A DNA stretch of 64,000 nt, from contig NZ_QJVD01000019.1 of assembly GCF_003219815.1 (NCBI RefSeq), positions 39,263-103,262 on the forward strand, written 5' to 3'. The notes below the pieces were generated by a model. It did not search any database. It saw nothing but the letters and a program-made list of their open reading frames with translations, and had not been told where the DNA came from. This DNA comes from Arthrobacter livingstonensis. GTDB taxonomy: Bacteria > Actinomycetota > Actinomycetes > Actinomycetales > Micrococcaceae. Shown here piece by piece: positions 35,595-43,237 of the stretch. The position numbers and the translations under genes are program-made. Every line of letters starts with the position of its first letter. Position 1 is the first letter of the stretch.

Positions 35595-36662
35595 CTAGAG
35601 GGTCGCTGTTGCCATCGCTGATGTGGTTTCGGTGTCGAGGGAGTTCTCGATGTGGACGACTTCTTGGTTCCTGAAGTGTCCTATGAGGGTGAATATCACC
35701 CCGGCGAGAGTCCACCCTGTCAGGACCAGCCATGGCAAAAGGGTATTAGTGTCCGGGAAGTAGGACAGGTCTCGCAACAAGGTTGTGGAGGCACCGGGTA
35801 CGAAGAATTGGCCTATGACGCCGAAGGGCCCGGGCAGAAATTGAATGGGTGCGGTGGCGGAAGAGATTGGGTTGGCGATCAACATGGTTAGCACGGCGCC
35901 GATCGGAATCCCAGCCATCCCGATCAAGGCGTTCAGGCCCACAATGAACGAGCTGGTCCCCAGCAATGACAGGGCCACTGCCGCAATGTTGAGCGCAATG
36001 TTGCCCTGAAAAACGCCATAGAGTCCTTGCATCACTAGGACAATGATTCCGCCAGAGAGGATGGAGTAGAGCGCCAATGCCCCGATTCGACGCCGGTTCC
36101 CAACCACCACTAGTGATATCAGGATGCCGCCGATCATTCCACCAAACGCCAGCGGGAAAGCGGCCAAGGTCATCCCGGTGCCTTTGGCATCAGTATCCGC
36201 CAGGGGTACGACGTCGGTTACGATCACTTTGGGTGCCGCCGTCACCGGTTGACCAGCAGCGACTGTGTTCTGGCTGATCTGGAGTTGGAGTTGCTGAGCG
36301 ACTCCGGTCAAGATCTGGCTCACGGCTGTGCCGTTGGCGGAGGCTGTGAGGACTTCGGCTGGGGCGCCAAGTATCACTGCACCATAAACGTCCCGAGTGC
36401 GGATTAGTGCCGTTGCCTGGTCCTTATCGGCCACTTCGGTGATCGTGAAGGTCCCGGAAGAGTTCTCCTCCAGTGCTTTTTCCAGTGCCTGGACCTGTGC
36501 AATAGGACCGGTGACAGCTAAGGGGATGTTCTTGGCCGTGGACCCTACACCGGCCCAGGTGAAGGCGAGGAGGACCACCGCGACGATGGCTGCGGCTGCG
36601 ATGGCGATAATGGCCACACGTGACCACTTGGTGTGCGGCTTAGCCGCAGTAACGATAGACAT
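35595..36662 (-). CDS. YhgE/Pip-like or ABC-2-type membrane protein
   Basis: 355 residues. One N-terminal membrane helix (residues about 17-35) is followed by a 130-residue extracytoplasmic domain (IPLAVTGPIAQVQALEKALE; YGAVILGAPAEVLTASANGT), then five or six helices. This is the layout of YhgE/Pip-type proteins and ABC-2 exporter subunits. It is divergent from a TetR gene with two shared operators in between, so it is probably exported or efflux machinery repressed by that TetR. Substrate unknown. Confidence 0.75.
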   Translation of the reverse strand: MSIVTAAKPHTKWSRVAIIAIAAAAIVAVVLLAFTWAGVGSTAKNIPLAVTGPIAQVQALEKALEENSSGTFTITEVADKDQATALIRTRDVYGAVILGAPAEVLTASANGTAVSQILTGVAQQLQLQISQNTVAAGQPVTAAPKVIVTDVVPLADTDAKGTGMTLAAFPLAFGGMIGGILISLVVVGNRRRIGALALYSILSGGIIVLVMQGLYGVFQGNIALNIAAVALSLLGTSSFIVGLNALIGMAGIPIGAVLTMLIANPISSATAPIQFLPGPFGVIGQFFVPGASTTLLRDLSYFPDTNTLLPWLVLTGWTLAGVIFTLIGHFRNQEVVHIENSLDTETTSAMATATL

Positions 36663-36682
36663 AGATCAGTCCCAACTAGTAA

Positions 36683-36700
36683 AAAGAATGTTTGTTCTTT
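36683..36700. promoter_or_regulatory. TetR operator 1
   Basis: AAAGAATGTTTGTTCTTT is a near-perfect 18-bp palindrome, 21 bases upstream of the YhgE-like start codon. Confidence 0.7.
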
Positions 36701-36727
36701 ATGATGAACTTAGTAGAAGATCTTGTC

Positions 36728-36745
36728 AAGAACGATCATTCTTTT
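36728..36745. promoter_or_regulatory. TetR operator 2
   Basis: AAGAACGATCATTCTTTT repeats the first site in inverted orientation (TAAAAAGAATG-N-GTTCTT in both). It ends 11 bases before the TetR start codon. Two sites about 45 bp apart let one repressor control both promoters. Confidence 0.7.
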
Positions 36746-36756
36746 TAGGGGGATGT

Positions 36757-37347
36757 GTGCCGAGGGTAACAGAGAGCTACCGTGAAGAGCGTCGTGGGGA
36801 AATCGCGGCGGCAGCGTTGAGGTGCTTTGGACGCAAAGGATTCCAAGGGACTTCAATGGCGGACATCATTGCTGAGTCCGGGCTCTCCGCCGGGGCGATC
36901 TACGGGAACTTCAAGAACAAAGACGACCTCATCGACGTTTCCGTTCATGGCGTCTTAAACCGTCTCCTACTCAGGATCGACGCTCTAAGCTCGAGCAATC
37001 CGATACCAGAACCTCATGAGTTCCTCACCGCGTTCCTCCGGAACATCCGTCAGGACATAGTCACTGACGGGCTGCTCCTGCAAGTCTGGGCCGAAGCAGT
37101 GACTGATCCGGACTTGCGCCCCATCGTCGCCGAAACACTGACCGAGATCAAAACACTCTTCGCCAACTACCTCACCCGCTGGTACACGCAGACACGCGGA
37201 CTTCCACCCACTGAAGCCTCCGAGCGCGCGGGGAAGCACTCCGCAGTATTGCTGGGCACCTGCCAGGGCTTCTTAGTCCAATCCGCAATCGTCACCGATT
37301 TCAATGCGGAGGAATACCTCTCCGGCCTCAGCATGATCGCACCCTGA
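36757..37347 (+). CDS. TetR/AcrR-family regulator
   Basis: 196 residues from a GTG at 36757 with AGGGGGA five bases upstream; the frame is open far upstream through the operators and into the YhgE-like gene, but those codons are not natural. N-terminal TetR helix-turn-helix (RRGEIAAAALRCFGRKGFQG; IIAESGLSAGAIYGNFKNKD) and a helical ligand-binding domain. It likely represses itself and the divergent membrane protein. Confidence 0.92.
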   Translation: MPRVTESYREERRGEIAAAALRCFGRKGFQGTSMADIIAESGLSAGAIYGNFKNKDDLIDVSVHGVLNRLLLRIDALSSSNPIPEPHEFLTAFLRNIRQDIVTDGLLLQVWAEAVTDPDLRPIVAETLTEIKTLFANYLTRWYTQTRGLPPTEASERAGKHSAVLLGTCQGFLVQSAIVTDFNAEEYLSGLSMIAP

Positions 37348-37842
37348 AGACCCACACTCAGGTTAGAAATTGAGACGCATCAATTTGCCGCGCGGCAAGC
37401 CGACAGCTGCGGCTCAGTAGATCGTTGCCCAACTCTCGCGGCGCTATTTTCATGGCGCGGGCAGTACGAAGGTTGGGCCTAGGATGGCCCAAAACACAGG
37501 CTGCTTCTTGAGCCCAGAAAACTGACGACCCACCCTTTGGCGGCACTATATCCCGCGCGATTGCGAAATATTGCAGAAAACGTAGAGGGCGCCACACGTA
37601 TGTTCCTCTTGCGCTAGCCTGATTCCCTTACATCCACTACGGGACTAACCCACTCACCTCAGGACTTCTTGGGCCAAATGGACTCCGAATGACTTGTCAG
37701 CTCAATAGTTGGCCAAATCCTTGCGACCTCGGCAGCACCTCACCTAAAAGTGACACTCACAAAAAGGGTAGGCAAAAGCCTCTGATTATGCGTGATTGTT
37801 GGGGTACATTCGTTCCGATTAGGAGGCCTCACCAGCATTCCA
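37348..37842. other. Intergenic stretch, no gene recognised
   Basis: 495 bases between the TetR stop and the convergent corA stop. No protein-like frame, repeat or convincing terminator noticed. Confidence 0.4.
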
Positions 37843-39066
37843 CTACATCCACTTTTTGGTTTTGAAGACAATGTACAACCCGACCGCCAGTGCGATCATC
37901 GCACCCACAGCCAAGGGATATCCGAGGGTCCAGTGCAGCTCAGGCATGACATCGAAGTTCATGCCGTATATGGCACCGATCAGAGTGGGCGCGAAGAGGA
38001 TCGCTGCCCAGCCGGAGATTTTTTTCATGTCCTCGTTCTGCCGCTGGGCAACCAGCGTTGAGTTCACGCTAAGGATCTGTGAGAGGGCGTCACGGAGTTC
38101 GGATACACGCGTACTGGCGTGGGTAAGATGGTCCGCGACGTCTTGAAGATACGCCTGCAGGGGCTCTGGTACTTCGTAGCGGTCAAATCCCTGGCGAAGT
38201 CCGACCAAAACGTCTGCCATCGAGGTGGTTGTGTGTTGCAGGTCAATGACTTCCTGACTCAGCCGGTAGATGCGTTCGGCGACGGCAGCGTCACCGCTGA
38301 AGACCTGGCGCTCAATTTGTTCCTTGTCGATGGCCAAGCCACGGAGTACCGGTGCGTATCCGTCAACGATCGCGTCCAGAAGCCGGTAGGCGACTGCTTC
38401 GGGGCCCAGGTTCAGAAGATATTCGTCGTCCAGGAGAGTGTGGCCATTGCGGACAGCTAGATCGGACGCATTGCCTGACATGGACGCCTCACTGGTCCCG
38501 TCGATCCACCTTTTGTCTTGGCAAAGGACCACTATCGCGTGGGGCCGTACCAAGACATGAAACTCGGAAAAATCGACGTCCTCGGCAGCGTTGTCGTATA
38601 GTGCGGAACGCACGACCATGAAGAGCACGTCGCCATAACGTTCCAGCTTCGGACGCTGGCCTGCGTGCTGTAAGTCTTCCACGAGCAACGGATGTAGTTC
38701 CCAAGCTGCGGCGAGCTCATCAACGTCTTGTGGGGTTGGCGCGGGGAAGAGACTCAAGGCCATCCGCCCTGGCTCAGCTTCGGCGAAGTGGAGCGCCTCG
38801 ACCACGGAGACGTTCTCGGGTGTGGGCCGGAGATGCCCGTCGATGATGTAGCGGGTACGGCACGAAGAAGCCCCGATGTGCGGCTGCCCTGGACTTGAGC
38901 GTCGCTGGAATAGTGCGCCTCGGCGCCGTGTGGACTCGTCACTGTAACGCTGCGGCACGGGTCTTCCTTTGTTCAGGCATTCAATGGTGGCGAATCGCCC
39001 CGGTGCGGGAAGCAGGTCCGCACTTCCTGCTGCGTGGCGCGCGAACCAGCTTCCCATGTCATGCAA
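37843..39066 (-). CDS. corA: CorA-family magnesium/cobalt channel
   Basis: Up to 407 residues. A long cytoplasmic domain carries the usual CorA features: FHVLVRPHAIVVL, then a coiled helix with LRGLAIDKEQIERQVF and the willow-helix region ADHLTHASTRVSELRDAL. Two C-terminal membrane helices follow, and the signature YGMNFDVMPEL supplies the GMN motif at the pore mouth. The chain ends in the usual basic tail FKTKKWM. The first 70 residues are unlike the family, so the true start may be internal. It is an unexpected housekeeping-type gene inside E3. Confidence 0.9.
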   Translation of the reverse strand: MHDMGSWFARHAAGSADLLPAPGRFATIECLNKGRPVPQRYSDESTRRRGALFQRRSSPGQPHIGASSCRTRYIIDGHLRPTPENVSVVEALHFAEAEPGRMALSLFPAPTPQDVDELAAAWELHPLLVEDLQHAGQRPKLERYGDVLFMVVRSALYDNAAEDVDFSEFHVLVRPHAIVVLCQDKRWIDGTSEASMSGNASDLAVRNGHTLLDDEYLLNLGPEAVAYRLLDAIVDGYAPVLRGLAIDKEQIERQVFSGDAAVAERIYRLSQEVIDLQHTTTSMADVLVGLRQGFDRYEVPEPLQAYLQDVADHLTHASTRVSELRDALSQILSVNSTLVAQRQNEDMKKISGWAAILFAPTLIGAIYGMNFDVMPELHWTLGYPLAVGAMIALAVGLYIVFKTKKWM

Positions 39067-39084
39067 ATAGCCTAGCCCGGTACT

Positions 39085-40824
39085 TCAGTTGTCTTTGATG
39101 GGTAGCTGCAGATAAGACGCGTGGTCTCCACCGGTGTGGATTACGTGCACCCCACTGTTCGCGGGTGCATATTCCCGCGCCCCGGGCATCATCGGTCCCA
39201 GCAGGCTGCGACTGCTGACGACAAAGCGGAGTTGCTCCCCCGGGTAGAAGACTAGCCCAATCGGAAGCAGATCGATCTCGACATCCACGATCTGCTCCGG
39301 CCTAAGCTTCTCGACGCGATCGAAACTATGCGCCGGGATATCTGGCGTCGACAGTTCTTCATCCAGGTGCCTCAGAGAGACGCGAATCCGGCCGTCCGAA
39401 CCTTTATAGCGCAGGATAGAACCGCCGCGCTCAGTCACGTCGTGAATCATGGCACTTTGGTTGAGAGCGGTGAACTGCTGCAACGGCGTACCAAACTTAT
39501 CCAACTTTTGAACAAGGACGAACAGGTCCATGTCGTCAGCGCCCCGAGCTTCGACCCACAGATGTGCTTTCGGGTAGCCCACGAGTACGGCTCCTCGGTC
39601 GAATCGGGTCACGAAAGATGCTAGGTCCGGATTGGCCTCAACAGCATAGGTCGCCGCTGTCTCCTGTTCGGGTCGGGTTGGGTTCATGGCCCGGGTGCGG
39701 CCGTCGAGGAAGTACTTGGTTGAGGTGACATTCGAGGGAGGGAACGTCTCGGCGGCCACAGCGACCTGGTCACCACCGGAGAGGTCGAGCAACGAGTACC
39801 GCACCGGCGGTGTCTGCTCCCACCCATTGTCGGCACCCTTGAGGAAGTGGTCAAAGAAGCGGCGCAGGTCCTCAACGTTTTCCGGGTCGTAGTAGTCGGG
39901 CCATTCCTGGCTGTTGTGGATGCGGAGCCATTTTTGCTCCGACGCCATCCGGCGCCAGGCACGGAACGTGCCGGCGGTATGGAGGGTGTTTGAGTAGCTG
40001 GCCACGACATAGGCGGGGACCGTGATCCGGTCGAAGTCCGGAATTTTGTTCTTCCACAGCTCGGTCATTAATGGGAAGGCTTCTGCTTCCGCAAGGATGT
40101 CCTCCTTTTGGTTCTTACCCCAGAAGCTCCCGTTCTGCAGCGTCGCGGCAAAGCCGGTGTCCGGCATGCCGCCCCGCAACACCAAATCACGATAGACATC
40201 GCTGACACCCTCCCAAGGATTGATCGCTGCAAGGTGGGGAGGCTGCTCCGCCGCAGTAAACCACTGCGACACCGCCAGGTACGAGGTCCCGCTCATGCCA
40301 ACCCTGCCGGAGCACCACTCCTGCTCAGACAGCCACTCAATCAAATCATAGCAATCGCGCCCCTCCTGCCGGTCCCACAGCACGCTGTCACCCTCGGAAT
40401 CCACCACTCCCCTAATGTCCGGATTGGCGATGGCGTAACCCTGAGCGCACCAGTAGCCCGGATCCGGGGCCTCAAACTTCTCCAAACCGGACACCACATC
40501 ATTGTCTAGCCCAACAAGCCCAAAGACGCCCATGACACTAGCCGAGGTGCCCTGCCCCTTGCCGTAAGGGCTCCAAGCAACAATGACTGGAACTTTCTCC
40601 TCACCGACGGGCCGGAACACGTCAACATGAATCGTCACGCCGTCCCGCAACGTCACCGGCAGATCCTTCTCAAACACAATATCCACCGGCAGGGGGCGGA
40701 ACTGCGGAGCAACCTGGTACCCAGCAGCCAGAGTGCGGGTACCGGGATCATAGGCTGTCAGCAAACCTGTGCGCTCGGGAGGAAGTGGCTGGGACGGGAC
40801 GAACATTTTCTGGTCAGCGCTCAT
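39085..40824 (-). CDS. CocE/NonD-family hydrolase (X-Pro dipeptidyl-peptidase-like)
   Basis: 579 residues. Alpha/beta-hydrolase core with ADGVTIHVDVF-type start (LRDGVTIHVDVFRP), SPYGKG, and the nucleophile elbow GMSGTSYLA; later FFDHFLKG and the C-terminal jelly-roll domain (GSDGRIRVSLRHLDEE; FYPGEQLRFVVSSR). The family includes cocaine esterase and X-Pro peptidases and hydrolyses esters or amides. There is no signal peptide. The ATG at 40824 has GAGGAG upstream. It is divergent from a TetR gene that probably controls it. Confidence 0.88.
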   Translation of the reverse strand: MSADQKMFVPSQPLPPERTGLLTAYDPGTRTLAAGYQVAPQFRPLPVDIVFEKDLPVTLRDGVTIHVDVFRPVGEEKVPVIVAWSPYGKGQGTSASVMGVFGLVGLDNDVVSGLEKFEAPDPGYWCAQGYAIANPDIRGVVDSEGDSVLWDRQEGRDCYDLIEWLSEQEWCSGRVGMSGTSYLAVSQWFTAAEQPPHLAAINPWEGVSDVYRDLVLRGGMPDTGFAATLQNGSFWGKNQKEDILAEAEAFPLMTELWKNKIPDFDRITVPAYVVASYSNTLHTAGTFRAWRRMASEQKWLRIHNSQEWPDYYDPENVEDLRRFFDHFLKGADNGWEQTPPVRYSLLDLSGGDQVAVAAETFPPSNVTSTKYFLDGRTRAMNPTRPEQETAATYAVEANPDLASFVTRFDRGAVLVGYPKAHLWVEARGADDMDLFVLVQKLDKFGTPLQQFTALNQSAMIHDVTERGGSILRYKGSDGRIRVSLRHLDEELSTPDIPAHSFDRVEKLRPEQIVDVEIDLLPIGLVFYPGEQLRFVVSSRSLLGPMMPGAREYAPANSGVHVIHTGGDHASYLQLPIKDN

Positions 40825-40894
40825 GGTGAGCTCCTCAAATCACTAGTTCGGGACACGAATCTTTGTGCCGACCCCAGCGTAAGACGAACACGCG

Positions 40895-40917
40895 ATTAAA
40901 TCAACAAGTGTTTATAT
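40895..40917. promoter_or_regulatory. Candidate TetR operator/promoter
   Basis: ATTAAATCAACAAGTGTTTA, with an imperfect palindrome around AACAAGTGTT, lies midway in the 121-bp divergent region of the hydrolase and the TetR gene. TATAGT just after it could be a -10 box of the TetR promoter. Confidence 0.45.
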
Positions 40918-40945
40918 AGTTTTTTTCTTGAGATAGATTGGTGTC

Positions 40946-41647
40946 ATGACTAAGCAGGAACCGACTTCCCCCGGACGACGGCGGGGACGCCCCCCGGGTA
41001 GCGGGAGCACCCGGAACGCCGTCCTTGAAGTGGCCCGAAGACGATTTGCCACCGAAGGATTCACGGAGACAACTATTCGAAGCATCGCCTCAGATGCCGC
41101 CGTGGACCCATCCCAAGTCATGCAATTTTTCGGTTCAAAGGAAGCGCTTTTCGCCGCCGTCATGTCTATTCCCCCGACGGTCATTGCCCTCTTTGACACA
41201 GCCTTCGAGGGCCCCGACGAACGCCTCGGAGAACGTGTAGTCCGCGCCTACCTTCAGGCATGGGAGGGATCCGCCGAAGAGTCAGAGCCATTGATGGCCA
41301 TGCTGCGCGGAGCCATCGTCAACAACGCCGCAAGCACACAGCTCGCGGACTTCATCCAGTCCAGACTGGTCTGCGGAACAAAAGACCGTATCGGGGATGA
41401 CGCCGAAAGTGCCCTACGGGCTGGCCTCGCCTCGGCGATGCTCGTAGGTCTCGTTACCAGCCGCCGCATCATCGGCGTTCCCCTCCTGGCCGAAGCCGAC
41501 GCCGAGACGCTCATCCGCGTCGTTGGCCCGGCAATCCAAAAAATCCTCGCCCAAGGGCAGACCACCGGCACCCCGCACGCCGATCCTGGACGTGCTGCAT
41601 CCCTAATCCGGACGGTTCCGGACACGAACGACGCAGCCGCAATTTAA
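40946..41647 (+). CDS. TetR/AcrR-family regulator
   Basis: 233 residues. A basic leader (GRRRGRPPGSGSTRNAV) precedes the helix-turn-helix (LEVARRRFATEGFTETTIRS; ASDAAVDPSQVMQFFGSKEA). The C-terminal domain is of the type TetR_C with MAMLRGAIVNNAAS. It is divergent from the CocE-type hydrolase, its likely target. The inducer is unknown. Confidence 0.92.
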   Translation: MTKQEPTSPGRRRGRPPGSGSTRNAVLEVARRRFATEGFTETTIRSIASDAAVDPSQVMQFFGSKEALFAAVMSIPPTVIALFDTAFEGPDERLGERVVRAYLQAWEGSAEESEPLMAMLRGAIVNNAASTQLADFIQSRLVCGTKDRIGDDAESALRAGLASAMLVGLVTSRRIIGVPLLAEADAETLIRVVGPAIQKILAQGQTTGTPHADPGRAASLIRTVPDTNDAAAI

Positions 41648-41863
41648 ACAGTGGCATCATTCCTTGGATGCTTCCGCCGCTATCGGCTGCCCATGCCCAA
41701 GTTCAAAATAAAGTAATGCGATGGACGTAGCCTTGTCGCGTCCCTCGATGGGTTGCTAGCCAGAAAATCTCGCCCTGTCACAGTATCCAGGGGATACAAG
41801 AGATGCCACCGGCCAGGCAGTCGTCACGGCGGGATTAATCCAATTAGCGCGCAATAGTGAGAG

Positions 41864-43120
41864 TTAGCCCACGGCCGGCGGGTCTGCGGGCTGGTTGTCG
41901 GCGGATACTCTCGCTTTGCCGGAGAGCACGGCGGAGAACACCATGACGAGCAAGCCCGCGACGGGAACCACAAGCAGGCCAAAACGGAGGGAGGACGCAT
42001 CGGCTAAAGCGCCGACGATCAGGGGTGAGAGAAGAAAACCGACCCGCAACAGCCAGCTGACGATGGTGAGTCCCGTGCCGGGTCGGAATCCTGGCAGTTC
42101 GTCGGCAGCGTGCATTGCCGCCGGGATGAGGGTCGCAACACCGAGACCGGCGAGACCGAAACCAACCACCGTGCCAAGGATTGTAGGGATGGCCAGAGCA
42201 ACACCCATCCCGATGAAGACGACCAACCCACCTGCGCGTGCCACAACACGTTGGCCAAAACGGTCAACGAGCCTGTCGCCACAGATTCGCCCGACGAACT
42301 GCATCCCCTGGAGGGCAATGAAGCCTACCCCGGCAACGAACGCCGAAGCCTCTAAAGAACCCGACAGGTAGATCGCCGACCAGGAGCTTCCCGCGTCCTC
42401 CACAATGGAAGCCGACGCGGCAATCACCACGAGAGCAGCAAGAACCCCGTACCTGACGAGCAATACCGGCGTACGTCTCGAGGTGGATGACGCGACACCA
42501 GAAACCAAGGCGGGCTCGACGGTGGCGGGCTCTGCGCCGTGTAACAAGAACCGGTTGGCGGTAACCGCCATGAGACTAAAGAGTGCAGCTGAACCGCCCA
42601 GCTGCACCGCCACGGGCACGGCGAATTGCGCGGCCACCGCGCCGAGAACTCCGCCCAAGACAGCCCCGATACTCCATACCGCGTGGAAGGAATTCAGGAT
42701 CGAGCGTTGATAGAGTTTTTGCACGCGTAGCCCATGCGAGTTTTGAGCGACGTCGGTGATCGAATCCATCGCTCCGGCCAGGAAGAGGCCTCCGGCAAGC
42801 ACTATCCAGACCGGCGCCACCCCGGCAAACAGGATTCCGAGCGCAGTCAACACGGTTGCAACGATCGCCACCCTGGCCGAGCGGAACCTGCGCACCAGCA
42901 TCCCTGCCATCAAACCGGCAAGAAGCGCACCGAGCGGGAACGCGGCTACAGCGACGCCGAACGCAGCGTTGCTGAGGTGAAGCTCGGCCTTGATCTCAGG
43001 GTACCGCGGCAGAAGATTGGCGAAGATAGCGCCGTTGGTGAAGAATAGCATCGCCACACCCGCGCGGGCGCGCACCGCCTCGCGGGTTGGTCGCTGGGCG
43101 TAAGTCGTCAAAGAGGTCAT
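41864..43120 (-). CDS. MFS transporter, copy 2
   Basis: 418 residues from ATG at 43120 (MTSLTTYAQRP), which aligns with the copy 1 start; the frame is open to 43159. About 12 membrane helices, otherwise identical to copy 1 from the eleventh residue or so to NQPADPPAV. The two genes differ in their first codons and their last codons. Upstream sequence (TTTCTTGAAAAGTA in both, on the plus strand) is conserved, so the ribosome-site region belongs to the duplicated unit. Confidence 0.9.
   Translation of the reverse strand: MTSLTTYAQRPTREAVRARAGVAMLFFTNGAIFANLLPRYPEIKAELHLSNAAFGVAVAAFPLGALLAGLMAGMLVRRFRSARVAIVATVLTALGILFAGVAPVWIVLAGGLFLAGAMDSITDVAQNSHGLRVQKLYQRSILNSFHAVWSIGAVLGGVLGAVAAQFAVPVAVQLGGSAALFSLMAVTANRFLLHGAEPATVEPALVSGVASSTSRRTPVLLVRYGVLAALVVIAASASIVEDAGSSWSAIYLSGSLEASAFVAGVGFIALQGMQFVGRICGDRLVDRFGQRVVARAGGLVVFIGMGVALAIPTILGTVVGFGLAGLGVATLIPAAMHAADELPGFRPGTGLTIVSWLLRVGFLLSPLIVGALADASSLRFGLLVVPVAGLLVMVFSAVLSGKARVSADNQPADPPAVG
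41870..43097. repeat. 1228-bp direct repeat, unit 2 (MFS gene body)
   Basis: Apparently identical to 25895-27122, in the same orientation. The flanks on both sides are homologous but clearly diverged, so the identity stops sharply at GTTGGTCGCTGG on one side and CACGGCCGGC on the other. Confidence 0.9.
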
Positions 43121-43173
43121 GAAACAGATGGTTCTTTCTTGAAAAGTAAACGTCGCCAACTTGAGGACAGGAC

Positions 43174-43202
43174 AGCGTGCGGAAATCGTGTTTCCGGACG
43201 CT
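43174..43202 (-). terminator. Hairpin after the GH31 operon
   Basis: AGCGT-G-CGGAAA and TTTCCG-G-ACGCT pair around a five-base loop, about 36 bases after the GH31 stop in the minus direction. No T run. Confidence 0.5.
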
Positions 43203-43237
43203 GTTGTGCGCTGTTTGGCCGTGCTTGGGGCACCGTT

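Noticed and set aside
25895-43097. Composite transposon bounded by the MFS repeats
   Set aside because: The repeats encode a transporter, not a transposase, and have no terminal inverted repeats or target duplications.
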